NCBI GenBank assembly: GCA_963680875.1
Contig: OY804578.1
Span: 100,221,689 to 100,285,688 of the forward strand
DNA from: Bathymodiolus brooksi
Taxonomy: Eukaryota > Mollusca > Bivalvia > Mytilida > Modiolidae
Direction: 5' to 3'
Length of the DNA stretch: 64,000 bases
Both the position numbers and the translations under genes were made by a program. Of this stretch, positions 1 to 11,219 are shown in pieces; within the stretch, counting starts at the first letter, position 1; every line of letters starts with the position of its first letter. The notes beneath the pieces were generated by a model that was given only the letters and a program-made list of their open reading frames with translations, ran no database searches and was not told the origin of the DNA.

Positions 1-218
1 TTTACAACTACCTTTGCAATCAACCACTGAAATTGTGTAAATATTATTTTCCCTATATTCTGTTAATTACGTTGCCATCTATAATAACTTTTTTATAATA
101 TTGTTAGAATTCCGTTTTTCATTTTGTGGCAAAATCTGAATAAAACTGAATCATAGAAAATTGTAGGTATTAAAAAAAATTGGTTCAATTGTGATAATCA
201 CTTGAATTTACTAGAACA

Positions 219-484
219 GGGGCTGTCGTGGCAGTGATCATATGGTAGTTGAATTTATGACTACCTGTCCAATCAGTGCCTATCAACACTAATGTGAAGA
301 GTTCATATCCCATCTCAGGGGAGGTCTACTTGATACAACATTATGTGATAAAGTTTGTCAGTGATTTGCAACAGGTCGGTGGTTTTTCCCAGGTATTCCA
401 CTTTCCTCCACCTATAAAACTGACCGTCACGATATAACTGAAATATTGTTGAGAGTGGCATTAAACACCATAACCCATAATCCC
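219..484 (+). mobile_element. SINE-A, near full length
   Basis: This is the abundant family of the window: a head GGGGCTGTCGTGG with an A-box-like TGGTAGTTGAA, a B-box-like GTTCATATCCC, a middle CTTGATACAACATTATGTG, a CTCCGGG/CCTCCACC block, and the tail GATATAACTGAAATATTG to TTAAACACCATAACCC. Length is about 265 bp. The tRNA-like promoter and shared 3' domain indicate a Pol III SINE mobilised by a LINE. Confidence 0.85.
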
Positions 485-1130
485 ATGGTCTAGAACAACC
501 ATGAACTTAAAATGTGTGCTTTGTATATGATAATGATATCTTTACCATGTAAGCATCAATAATAAAGACATGACGTCATAGTAAAGACAATGCATCACAT
601 GTTTGCTTCCATAGTACATTTCTGATTCAAATATAGAATCAATTTGTCAAAAATATCAATATACTTCAGAATACTCTAAAGATTATTTTAAATAGATTAT
701 TACAAATAATGCTTTTAAGGAAGCGGAAGCAATCCTGATTTTTCTTACGCACAACCAAAATGGAAATAACTATTTTTAACTTCCGATTCCGGTTCTGACG
801 CAGAATTTTTTTACACCCTTAACTCTGAAACAGCCTATGCACAGCGATATTGTACAATTTTTTTGTATTAAACACTTATTCATTTATATTTAAGTGTTGT
901 ACTGAGTAGCATTTCAATATTTTGTCAGGCTGTCGATCGACATTTACAACTGAATGTAAGATATTGTGTAATGAGTCCTTATAATGAATTATGTGGATTT
1001 TATAGATTTCTGTCAATGTTCATTTTGTTGAGCATTTGTAAGTTTTAAACACATGATGGGTGTATTGCCATATGACCTTTTGTTGAAATTTGATAAACAT
1101 TAGTAATCAAATATGAGTTTCATATTATCG
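485..1130. other. No gene seen
   Basis: AT-rich single-copy-looking sequence without open frames, splice-bounded segments or clear repeats. Confidence 0.6.
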
Positions 1131-1820
1131 GGTGGCTCAATGAGTTAGGTAGTTGGATTACCTAATATTCAGTTATTTAATGGTTGCGGATGCAATAGAT
1201 CGGCCTCGTGCAATAGAACCTTTGGTCATTCCCAGGACCTCAGGGCAAATATTCCAATCTATTGCACCTGAAACCATTAAATAACAGATTTATTACCCAA
1301 TACCTTACCAAGAAAGTGTTTTTGTTTATGTCAGCAAACCTGTCCGCTTCATGTGCAGCCATTGTTGTTTATGCCGCAGACGACCAATTCCGAGTCGATT
1401 AAACAACGAATTATTTGATTGGCCAATCGGCAAAACTGAAAGCCAGTCAGAAATTGTGTTCAAAGGTCAACTCGGGTCGGTGCTATAGACGCCACGTGCA
1501 GAATATTGCACGGTGCAATAGTTCATCGGGAGTGCAATAGATCGACAGGCCCATTTTAATAGCGAAAAATATATAATACTAAAATTTGGTTCAATAAAAC
1601 AGAAAAAAACACTTTATTAGGTAATAACAACTCATATAAGCCTATCACCAATACGGTAAATTACAAAAAAGGGTGCACTCGATTCGCAGCCACAAGTGAT
1701 AAAGTTTACCAGTTGCTTGCCCATGATCGGTGGTTCTCTCCGGGTACTCCGGCTTCTTCCACCACTAAAACTGGTCATCATGATATAACTGAAATATTGC
1801 TGAAAGTGCCGTTAAACACC
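1131..1820 (+). mobile_element. SINE-C (tRNA-headed), split by a TIR element
   Basis: The head GGGTGGCTCAATGAGTTAGG (1131-1150) resembles a tRNA A box. After the insertion the body resumes with AACTCATATAAGCCTATCAC, the GGGTGCACTCGATTCGCAG segment, and the shared 3' domain GATATAACTGAAATATTG to AAACACC at about 1820. A second, better preserved copy is at 62008-62268 on the other strand and shows a near-perfect B box, so the split reading is secure. Confidence 0.72.
1158..1624. mobile_element. 467-bp TIR element inserted in a SINE-C
   Basis: The ends TTACCTAATA (1158-1167) and its exact complement TATTAGGTAA (1615-1624) bound an insertion that splits a SINE-C whose head is at 1131-1157 and body at 1625-1820. 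A subterminal inverted repeat, GTTATTTAATGGTT at about 1172 against AACCATTAAATAAC at about 1272, encloses a hairpin-prone 100 bp. The motif TGCAATAGAT recurs in both orientations. No ORF. The target duplication is unclear (TA or TAA). Confidence 0.68.
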
Positions 1821-2034
1821 AAAAATCAATCAAATCAAATCATATTATCGGAGTCTCCTGACAGTTATTGAGTCTAAAATTTGAGTAATAACAACACCTG
1901 GTTAATTAAATTGTTGTATTTATTTTTTCAACAACAAAAAAATCAATACTTACACACATGTTAAAATATGTACAATATGACGGTAGACATTTTGGACATG
2001 ATGGACAGTAATTGGAATCCACGTTTGTCGAGGG

Positions 2035-2281
2035 TTATGGTGTTTAACAACACTTTCAACAATATTTCAGTTATATCGCAGTGGTCAGTTTTATTGGTGG
2101 AGGAAACCAGAGTACCTGTAGAAAACCACCACAAGTCACTGACAAACCTTATCACATAAAGTTGTATCGATTGCACCTCGCCATGAGTGGGATTATAACT
2201 CACAACTTTAGTGGTGATAGGCACTGATTGCATAGGTAGTTATATATCGAACTACTATTTGATTACAACCACGACGACCCC
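2035..2281 (-). mobile_element. SINE-A, full length
   Basis: Complement of the SINE-A consensus from GGTGTTTAACAACACTTTC to ACCACGACGACCCC. The B box is degenerate. It abuts, head to head, the chimaeric copy at 2282-2470. Confidence 0.85.
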
Positions 2282-2470
2282 ATTAACGTTGTGAGTTTGA
2301 ATCCCATTCAGGCGAGGTGTATTTGATACAACATTTTGTGATAAAGTTTGTCTGTGACTTGTGGCAGGTCAGTGGTTTTCACTGGACATCATCTCATCGA
2401 AACAGAACTTTGTTCTTGCCATGATATGGCTGAAAAATTAACTCTCTTGGTTTTAAACAACAATCACTGA
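2282..2470 (+). mobile_element. Chimaeric SINE: SINE-A body with SINE-B tail
   Basis: Bases 2288-2390 follow SINE-A (GTGAGTTTGAATCCC, GATAAAGTTTGTCTGTGAC, GGTCAGTGGTTTTC). From about 2391 the sequence is SINE-B: ACATCATCTCATCGAAA, CTTGCCATGATATGGCTG and TTTAAACAACAATCACTG. The junction lies in the middle domain, as from template switching or recombination. Confidence 0.7.
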
Positions 2471-3530
2471 ATCTCTTACAAAAATATGATAAAATAATTA
2501 CCACAAGATAAAACAATCATTTCAGGAATATCATTTTTCAATCAATTGTATAAATTACATTTGGTATTTTTACCCCGAGAAATGTAACAGACCGGTAGAC
2601 CACTAATAAGACAACAGTCATTACCAGATTGAATTTGTCTCTGTCTTCAGCCCAGTAGCTAAGGACATTAGTGTTTGGTACACAACAATGTTAAATTAAT
2701 TTGTTAATTGATATTTTTTCTCGCTTTATCTTCCTTACAATTGACTGGTTTCTTTTGGTGTCTTGCTGTCAATTATTTTTTTATGGTTACTGGGTATCCT
2801 ACATGTATTTGGTGATTCTAAAAAAATTTAATTGATATTTGATGCATGACAACAAGGTAGGAACTATTTCAGATGGTGATAACTGAACCTCTTGCTGAAG
2901 AAAAAGCTTAGACATGAATAAAAGAGATTGTCAAAATTATACATGTCTGTCTTTGACATTCTTACATTTTATCTTCTGCATTATGTTTTCACTTAATTTA
3001 ATCCTTGGTAGTTATTGAAATATTACAATTTAATTAATTAAAATAATACAAGTACCTTTTTTGAGTCCCTCCAATGTAAATTCCAATCAAAATCGGAAGT
3101 ATTGGAAACTTATGTCTACTTAAACCTGTATATTATGTTATTACTCAATCTTGTTAAAATTTAATGTTTGTTGTATCTGTTTTATTTAAATATTTTTTCC
3201 TGATACACTAACATCTAATGACATCTTGTTTGGGGTCATGTCAGGGTTCATGTTTTCAACTGATCAATCAGTGACGAGTCTATTTTTTAAAACCAAATAC
3301 ACACCAAGAGCTATTGTCCGATTGGTCAACATATTTAAATGTCTTGCATATGATTGGACGGTCAAAGATGAATGAAAGGTTACCTGTCATGACATCAACC
3401 AGGATTTTATTAGATGTTAGTGTATTACTAAAGAAAAAAATGTTAAAAAAAGATATAATGCACAACAAACATCTAAGTTTAATTAGATTGGTAATTACTG
3501 TACATTAATTAGTGGGTGAAGAACAGACCA
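2471..3530. other. No gene seen
   Basis: AT-rich, with overlapping 60-codon ORFs on both strands at 3280-3508 that look incidental. It could be intronic or 5' flanking DNA for the candidate exon at 3769. Confidence 0.55.
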
Positions 3531-3643
3531 TTAGGGTTATGGGTTATGGTGTTTAACACCACTTTCAACAATATTTCAGTTATATCTTGGTGGAGGAAAC
3601 CGGAGTACCCGGAGAAAGCCACCGACCTGCCTCAAGTCACTGA
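3531..3643 (-). mobile_element. SINE-A, 3' half
   Basis: Complement of the SINE-A 3' domain, beginning with a doubled tail TTAGGGTTATGGGTTATGG and ending in the CAAGTCACTGACC block. The tRNA-like head is missing. Confidence 0.8.
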
Positions 3644-3768
3644 CCATTACACTAAATTCACATTCAATAGGGACATAGAATAAAACTGTTGTATTCATAT
3701 TGTATATATTTTTAATTTCAGTTTGGAAAATATGGTCTTAAGGGAATGTTTCTATTCCATTGTTTAAA

Positions 3769-3785
3769 ATGGCAACATGTGCACC
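3769..3785 (+). CDS. candidate alternative first coding exon 1
   Basis: ATGGCAACATGTGCACC is followed by a consensus GTAAGT donor at 3786. The ATG context is TAAAATGG, with A at -3 and G at +4. It encodes MATCA plus two spare bases, the phase exon a at 54775 requires (joined codon CCA, Pro). A possible acceptor TTTAATTTCAG ends at 3721, so it could be spliced to further 5' UTR. Short length and an intron of about 51 kb make this weak; no similarity supports it. Confidence 0.25.
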
Positions 3786-4015
3786 GTAAGTACCAAGATT
3801 CTTAACATCTAAATCATTGTTTGTGTTACTCGATCTTTAGTTTTATATGTATCACTGTATGTTTTGTAGATCATTGTTTGTCTTTCTGTACTTTTTCTTT
3901 TGGTCATTGTGTTGTCTGTTCTTCTTCGATTTACGGATTCTGATTATATTACCCCTTTGGTATCTTTAAACTCTTCTTAGGTTTCTCTAATTCTGCTGCT
4001 TTATTATTAGTCAAA

Positions 4016-4056
4016 ATGAGCTCAGATTTTAACTGCAGCTACATGGCCATACAAAT
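4016..4056 (+). CDS. candidate alternative first coding exon 2
   Basis: An ATG at 4016 (CAAAATGA) opens MSSDFNCSYMAIQ plus two spare bases and meets GTAAGT at 4057. A pyrimidine-rich acceptor-like stretch ending TTATTAG lies just before it at about 4010. The terminal phase fits exon a (joined codon ATA). A second in-frame ATG at 4043 has a GCC codon after it. Exon status is inferred only from splice and phase logic. Confidence 0.25.
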
Positions 4057-4194
4057 GTAAGTGGTTTAACATTTATCCCTTCTTTTTTTTATTTCCTGTG
4101 ATATTTTTCTTTCAGTGGATTTTTACTAACTATGCATATTTGGAGAGAGAAAAAAATCACATTGTCTTTGGTTGGTCCACTTTCAAAATTAGAC

Positions 4195-4425
4195 ATGACT
4201 TGTATATTATCCTCCATCTAAGATGGCTGCCATTACTATTACCAGAAATTTCAAATGGTGAAAAAAAAATTGGCTAATTTTTTCTATGATTAATAAGTCA
4301 AAATGAAAACCAGGTGAGAGATTACAGGCTCCTGGGAGACTCTAGTTATTAGTTTTTTTGTTTCATTCCGAAATCCAAGATGGCCACCACCACTGGACAA
4401 AATTAACATAGATTTTGCTAGAAAG
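4195..4425 (+). mobile_element. Fragments of the hairpin-ended element family
   Basis: At 4311-4351 there is a right terminus: CAGGTGAGAGATTACAGG, a CTCCTGGGAG hairpin and CTCTAGTT. Upstream at about 4215 is CTAAGATGGCTGCCATTACTA with ACCAGAAATTTCAAATGG, as in the 311-bp units. Downstream at 4365-4410 is TCCGAAATCCAAGATGGCCA, as in the 332-bp units of the other subfamily. This is a decayed, shortened pair of copies. Confidence 0.65.
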
Positions 4426-4442
4426 TGAAATATTTAAATGAC

Positions 4443-4634
4443 CTAAAACATTTTGCATACATCTCTGTAATTAAACATTTGAGTGTATGGGGAAACATTA
4501 TTAAATGCTTCTCTGATTTGTTTAATGATGGGATGTTCTGTCACAAAATGCTTGAGGAAAAAATGTGCTTTATCTTCATTAAAAATGTTTTTTAATTCTA
4601 TCAGTTCTTGAAATAATGAAGTGGATGATATCAT
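4443..4634 (-). other. Protein-like ORF fragment, unknown
   Basis: The - strand frame MISSTSLFQELIELKNIFNE then DKAHFFLKHFVTEHP and IREAFNNVSPYTQMF has an amphipathic, protein-like composition unusual for the AT-rich noise here. It lies beside decayed fragments of the hairpin-ended element. No family is recognised, no splice donor follows cleanly, and an in-frame stop lies four codons upstream of the ATG. It may be a relic of a transposon protein. Confidence 0.25.
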
Positions 4635-4784
4635 ATGAACCTGTCACTCAGCATCCTTTATAAGCTATTATTGATAAGATTATGTGCTATCATATAACAT
4701 ATTTACTAATCTATGACCACATGTTGTGTTATTTGACTTACCTAATTTATCATGTTACTGTGAAACACTTATTGTGTGTTGGTC

Positions 4785-4890
4785 TATTACAAAGAGAACT
4801 TCATCATCATCTCATTGAAAATTAACTTGTTCTTGCCATGATATGGCTGAAAAATTGCTGAGTTGGCATTAAACAACAACCACTAACTTT
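4785..4890 (+). mobile_element. SINE-B, 3' part
   Basis: Segment GTTGGTCTATTACAAAG, TCATCTCATTGAAAATTAAC, CTTGCCATGATATGGCTG and TTGGCATTAAACAACAACCAC. This second family shares a related GATATRRCTGAAAWATTG 3' domain with SINE-A but has a different middle and the tail AACAATCACTCACTC. Confidence 0.75.
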
Positions 4891-4899
4891 ATAGTGTAT

Positions 4900-5830
4900 G
4901 ATGGTGCTTCAATTTTCGTGGATTTCGTTGGACAACCAATTCATGAATTTAACAACCACATGTATAATGAATCTTGACTCACTTGAGACTAGATAAAAAA
5001 AAAGGGGGGTGGGTGGGGTAAAAGACGAAGAGTGACTAACACCGTTCCTTCAATAATGGTTTTTGATCAGTAGACCAAACACCATATTTATAAATTATGA
5101 AAATAATCAAATCTGACTTCAAAGTAAATTAATTAAAAATCAAGCTATAAAGGGTCAGTTTGTTAGATGATTACACACTTACTTTACCGCTTATTAGTAC
5201 TGTAAACAATATATTAATATTAAATAGATATGATTTTTTAATCAATTAGTTTGAGGGTGGTTGTTTCTTTTGTTTGTTTTTTTGTTGTTTAAAATTTGAA
5301 ATCCATGATTTTTTTTCCGAAAACCATGAAGATTGTTGGCACCAACGAAATTAAAGACATCCACAGTAATGATCATATTTTTGGTCAAGTCTTTGTAATT
5401 GGAAAATGACCATTTTTTATTTGATATTGAAAATAATTATAGATCATTATGTCATGTACATTCAAAAAATATGTCTTGATTTTTTTCTACGAATTTTCTA
5501 ACTCTCCAAACATTAAAATCTCAAGAATGTTTATGGTTTTTTTTTATAAAATGTAAATTATTGTGATGAAAACATTAATTTGTTATCAAATTGATAGACT
5601 TTCTCTTTGTAATTGACCATCTTGTTTCACATAGATAACGGAAGCAAGTTTAGTTGATATGAAGCATCCTTTCAATAAATAAGAATTACTGGAAACCTTC
5701 CCAGTTTTTTTTTGTGCATGTGTATGTTGTAGAGGTGTCAATACTGGAAGTGTGATTCACTGTGTTAGTAGATCTATAATATAAACAACTATGGTGGTTT
5801 TTGTCTCTGAATGTCCAATATTAAAACACG
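4900..5830. other. No gene seen
   Basis: AT-rich sequence with T-runs and a short GGGGGGTGGGTGGGG stretch at about 5003. No supported feature. Confidence 0.6.
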
Positions 5831-6001
5831 TACAGTCAAACCTTTATTAAGAGGTCACCAGTGGGACAAAGAAAAATGGTCTTATAAGACAGGTGACCTC
5901 TTAAAAGAGGTACAAGTCATATAAAATTTTCTATGACACTTGACAGGATAAGAAAAAGGTGACTGCTTAATAGAGGTGACTGCATGGACAGGTTTTACTA
6001 C
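5831..6001. mobile_element. TACAGT-ended MITE
   Basis: Left end TACAGTCAAACCTTTATTAA; right end ACAGGTTTTACTA, an imperfect inverted match. The interior carries alternating RAGAGGTCACC and TTAAGCAGTCACC-type blocks in both orientations. TA-flanked CAGT termini suggest a Tc1/mariner/pogo-type derivative (inference). The same terminus is the building block of the 74-bp satellite at the window end. Confidence 0.55.
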
Positions 6002-6377
6002 AATTGATTTTTGGGAAATTAAAGAACAATAATGTATTGTTGAGTGATTTGAAAATATTTGGATGACTAAAAGATGTATCATAAAAAAAATTATTTATGC
6101 TAAAAAAAAATATCAAGAATTTTATGATTTTAAAATAATTATTACAGATTGCATAATCATGATAATGCAGACTGCAGAAAGCATTTTGTCCAGTTTAGAT
6201 AAATTGTAATGAATTTTTTTTTTTAGGAATTTTATGATTTTTTAGAATGATTAATTAGAATTAAGGTGTACATAAATATAAACAGAATAAAAAAAAAATG
6301 CACACTGACTATTTTAGATAAATTGTAATGAAATTTAGAGATTACCAATAATTTACCAGAATCCTTTATTATGTGGA

Positions 6378-6653
6378 ATCTATGTTTACTAGATAAAAAT
6401 TGTTATCTAGTAAACATAAATTCCTAAAAAAAAAGTGGAAGAATAATAAAATTATTTTTTCAAGAACAAAAAATCCTACAATTTCCTATGTTACTTTGTA
6501 TGTATATAAACAATGCTTTTTTCTCTCTCTAAACATCAAACTTGATGCATTGTATTATACTTATCATGTTTGGCATAAAAACTGTAACATTTTGGCAGAG
6601 AATTTAATGAACAAGAAAGGAAGCTGGTTGATTTTTATCTAGTAAACATAGAT
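6378..6653. mobile_element. 276-bp MITE with perfect 23-bp TIRs
   Basis: Bases 6378-6400 (ATCTATGTTTACTAGATAAA and on) are the exact complement of 6631-6653. A third copy of the core in reverse, TTATCTAGTAAACATA, lies at 6403-6418 and forms a hairpin with the left TIR. The 80-codon ORF across it has no recognisable features. Confidence 0.85.
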
Positions 6654-7029
6654 CAGCTGATTACACAGGAAGTTACATTGATATCTATATGTGTACACAC
6701 TTAAATAAAAAATTATTGAGAATCTCCTGACATTAAAAAAATATATATATAAATATTGATGTGTATCCAGAATGGAATATATTATATCATAAATTGAAAA
6801 GTAAGTACTATACAATCTAGTGTTTATTGGTCGATTTCAGGAAATTGTTTTTGTTATTTTGGAATGAAACTAAGGTTGTAATGATTTTCACATACTTCAT
6901 ATATTGGCAAGTCTTCATTTTGTGAAGAATTATAATGAATTTTCTATTTTCTGAATACTGAATACCCCCCTACAACATTTCTCATAGGAAAGAAGTATTC
7001 ACCATGAATATAATGTTTTATACAGGGAT

Positions 7030-7107
7030 AGGTTGAAAGTCTTTAAACACGACTTTTAACAATACTTCAGTTATATTGTGGTGGTCAGTTTTATTGGTGG
7101 AGGAATA
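7030..7107 (-). mobile_element. SINE-A fragment
   Basis: Complement of the SINE-A tail region: TTTAAACACGACTTTTAACA to TTATTGGTGGAGGAA. Confidence 0.65.
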
Positions 7108-7591
7108 TGTTTTATATTTATATGTTTTTTTTATCAAAATACTTATGTTGGAACTGTTAAGAAATTGAAAATCAAAATGATATGAGAACTGTATATATGA
7201 TATACATGCATAAAGTGAAACAAATACCTTTTATTTGTCTTGGTATAACATGTTTCTGCAGCTTTTAAAAAAAAATTGTTTGGGGGGATGGGGATTGAAG
7301 GCGATCAATATTCGGTAGAGTAGAATTCGATATAGAAAAGGAGGAATGAACCTTCAGTTTGTCTGTTAGTTACATATTAGTAGTAATCTTTACAATCATT
7401 CCTGTATCTTAACAAGTCCTTAATATCTTCTTACATTTGACCAAAATCTAAAATTTGTTATCAGATAAGATAGATTCTGGGGTTGAGGATAATTTTATCT
7501 TTCAGTAAGATCAGATTATTCTTTGATATAATCTGTTATGAAGTGGTAAGAACCAGATAAATTAGTTAGTTTTCAGGAATAATGAATATAT

Positions 7592-8063
7592 AGGTGTAAT
7601 ACCACTAAACATGGGTACCAGTCGAAAAGAATGTATGGGAAAGTAGTACGTAAACACAATGGATTCCTACATTGTTGGATAAAAAATAAACCCTATTAGA
7701 TACTGCAAAATACTGAATGTCAGCAGAAACCTACATATTTTAGGATAATTTTAAGCCTATATTTGATGTCCTTGTGGTTTTAAATAAAAAATTGATTGCA
7801 TTGGAAAGAAACCACCTGAATTTGTGTTAAATCGAAAGTGAAAGTAGGATTTTTGATGGTAGACATCTTCGAACTGTCTGTTTTTTCTTATATGCCATTA
7901 AATGTATGTTGATTTTCGGAGTTAAGCTTCCAATTAGGTACCCCTTCCATGAGATATGAGTGTCACTTAGATTAAACTTAAGATGAATCCTGTATGAAAG
8001 CTCAATTTTTTTTCTATTTAACATAGAAGGCTATATGGAGAATTCTTTAGTGGTATTACTCCT
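7592..8063. mobile_element. 472-bp TIR element, copy 1
   Basis: The ends AGGTGTAATACCACTAAA and TTTAGTGGTATTACTCCT are inverted repeats of 18 bp with one mismatch. A second copy with only a few differences lies at 10248-10717. Small ORFs inside have no family match. Confidence 0.88.
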
Positions 8064-9130
8064 TTTAGACAAAAAAACAAGAAATTTAATTTTGATGGTA
8101 CCATGCTCAAATTGGCTTTGGACAGTCACAACGGACCCAGTTTGACATTTTCCACACCAAAATGTTACAAAATACATCAAGGTGTCATGTTACAGCTTCA
8201 ATATGAATATTATGCAATATTTTGGAAAATATTCCCCATGCACTAGATGTACATGCACAGAAGGTATTGAAATATAATTTTATACTTATTTATGACTACA
8301 ATTATTGAGACTGGTGGATTTAATGTGTTTTTGTAGTGAAAGGGCAGATGATGATGAAAAAGATTGCAAAAATTAAGAATTTTAACAATTTCATGTTGCG
8401 GCATTTAGTCGACTTCAAATACGGTATATGGTGATACCGTTTTTGAAAATTTTATAATCCTACTTATTTTTCCTCATAAATTTTGGTAGTTATAGTTGGA
8501 AAACATGTAAAATGTACATATGAAAAAATATAAGGCTATAGAAAGCAGCTTTATTTCAGAATTATGTACTTAAAACAAGGTCATTTTAGTGATCCCAGGA
8601 AAATTACATTTGTCACTGGACATTTACTGTTAATTTTTCAAATTGTCAATGTGGATTTTATATTTTAGAGTATAAATTGACTAAATGTACATTTGTGCAT
8701 CCGGCTAACTTGAAACATAACAAAAGTTGTCAAGAAACATTCATTTATTCAGTTTTGAAGAAAATTACAGTTGCAGGTCACAAGAAATAACAGAAACCTG
8801 AACATCAACAATCATAATTTTACATATTTTGGGCAGTTTGAAGTAATTTTTGCTTAATATCTAGGTATTAGGTCTTATTTAATGACTTGCAATGCATAAT
8901 TAATGGGAGCATAGCATGAATTAACATAATTTAGTATATTGTGAGATCATTTCTATGAGGCAAAAAAAAAGGGGGGGGTATGCTTGAAATAAAAATTTCC
9001 ATATTAATTAGATGTTAAATGTACAAATGAAGCATATATACATGTCATAAGTTGCTTATTGTGTTGAAAATCAGCTTTATACTTGTAATATATTGAGATA
9101 AAAAGCCATTGTAATGTTATTTCACAATCT
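8064..9130. other. No gene seen
   Basis: AT-rich; an A9-G8 run at about 8963. No exon-like segment or repeat recognised. Confidence 0.6.
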
Positions 9131-9136
9131 GAACTC

Positions 9137-10073
9137 CAGGGCTCCCACTACTTTGAAATCAGAGGGAGAAGTGACTTCTCTTTCAGGTGCTGACAAAAGA
9201 GAAGTGAGAGACAACAGGGAGAAGTGGTGAGAGTACAGGGAGAAGTCAAAATATTTCTCTAATTAATTGTACCACTTTTCACATTCGCGGGGCATTATCG
9301 TGGCATTCGTATGTTATAATGTACTTGTTATGCATTAAGGTATATTCAGTAGTTGTTTAATTCCTTGTTTTTGTTAGCATATCATCTCTCTGATTTACAT
9401 ATGTCCTTGTATTTGTTTTTTGTTTGTTTGTATTAAGTAAACCCTTATCAGATTCTTTGTTTTGTCTTGCACAGATGATAAAGGCACATATATGATAGTC
9501 AACTATTGTCCAATAAATAATAAATAAATAAAATTGAATAATAAAATTTATCTTGACATCAGCATTGTTTCAAACAAGTCACACATAGATAAAATGACAA
9601 AACATTAGATAAGATAAATATATGCCAAAAAAACCCCAACACAAGCTGTGAAATTGCTAATTATTTAATCAAATTCTAATGAGTGTATATTATTTACATT
9701 GCTTCTCTTTAATCACTTATTGATATTAATTAAGAAACTAATCATATCCACAAAGTTAACAATCCCTTTGGATAGCCGCCATCAAACCCCAAATAAATGA
9801 AATGAAACAATACCGACGTTATTTTCCCGAGTTCGGATCCGTAGTACAGTTTTTATATTCGTAACTGTTTCGATTACGTCCCTTTACAATGGCGGTTTGA
9901 AAAACGGAAATTTTGTAGTAAAAATATACCGATGTTTTTTAACAGTTATAATTAGCAAAGCGACTTGGTAAAATTACAGGCGACTTCCACTTCTCTTTTG
10001 GCACTAGTACAAAGCGAAGTGAGCAGCCACAAGGCGACTTCTTTGCCCGATTTGCGCTCCAACGTGAGCCCTG
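9137..10073. mobile_element. 937-bp TIR transposon remnant with 6-bp TSD
   Basis: The ends CAGGGCTC (9137) and GAGCCCTG (10073) are inverted, and GAACTC is duplicated at 9131-9136 and 10074-10079. Subterminal segments on both sides repeat the motif GAAGTG/GACTTC in opposite orientations. No transposase frame is visible. The superfamily is not assigned: CAGGG ends suggest hAT-like, but the 6-bp duplication does not fit the usual 8. Confidence 0.72.
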
Positions 10074-10247
10074 GAACTCAACAGCTGAAAAATCAGATTT
10101 TTTTCATTAAAAGCTTCATGGAGGTACCTTTGTATATGGACATTAATTCTTTCAAATATTGGACTGCCGTATACCTGATTAGTTTTTTTTACTGGATATT
10201 GATATAGGCAAAAAAAAAGGTTAGAGAAACAAGTTTTTATTGCTCTT

Positions 10248-10717
10248 AGGTGTAATACCACTAAACATGGGTACCAGTCGAAAAGAACGTATGGGAAAGT
10301 AGTACGTAAACACAAAATGGATTCCTACATTGTTGGATAAAAAATAAACCCTATTAGATACTGCAAAATACTGAATGTCAGCAGAATCCTACATATTTTA
10401 GGATAATTTTAAGTCCATATTTGATGTCCTTGTGGTTTTAAAGAAAAAATTGATTGCATTGGAAAGAAACCACCTGAATTTGTGTTAAATCGAAAGTGAA
10501 AATAGGATTTTTGACGGTAGACATCTTCGAACTGTCTGTTTTTTCTTATATGCCATTAAATGTATGTTGATTTTCGGAGTTAAGCTTCCAATTAGGTACC
10601 CCTTCCATGAGATATGAGTGTCACTTAGATTAAACTTAAGATGAATCCTGTATGAAAGCTCAATTTTTTTTATTTAACATAGAAGGCTGTGGAGAATTCT
10701 TTAGTGGTATTACTCCT
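10248..10717. mobile_element. 470-bp TIR element, copy 2
   Basis: Near-identical to 7592-8063 over its full length, with the same TIRs. It is flanked by CTTA on the left and TATA on the right, compatible with a TA target. High identity suggests recent movement or local duplication. Confidence 0.88.
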
Positions 10718-10940
10718 ATAAGAATTATATATTTTTGGTCATATTTGTTATTTAAAAACGGTTGTGAATGTCAAATATTTCATTAAAATAATTTTTCCTT
10801 CTATATCTGCAAATATGGCAAGTATCAAACTGTACAATTGTAATTTCTGGCAAATTTTTCATTAAAATAAAAACTTGAGTTTGTGGTAATTGTTTTCTTT
10901 GAGATTTGTGACCATCGTCTTCATTACCAAATAAACAAGA

Positions 10941-11206
10941 GGGGCCTTCGTGGTCGTGATCATACGGTAGTTTGATTTACAACTGCTTATGCAATCAGTG
11001 CCTATCACCACTAAAGTTGTGAGTATGAATCCTGCTCATGGCAAGGTGTACTCGATACAACATTAATTATGTGATGAAGTTTGTCAGTGACTTGCGGCAG
11101 ATCAGTGGTTTTCTCCGGGTCCTCCGGTTTCCTCCACCAATAAAATGACTGCTACAAGATAACTGAAATATTGTTGAAAGGGGCACTAAACACCATAACC
11201 CTAACC
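10941..11206 (+). mobile_element. SINE-A with 14-bp target-site duplication
   Basis: A complete copy from GGGGCCTTCGTGG to ACCATAACCCTAACC. CCAAATAAACAAGA occurs at 10927-10940 and again at 11206-11219, a clean target duplication. B box GAGTATGAATCC. Confidence 0.92.
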
Positions 11207-11219
11207 CAAATAAACAAGA

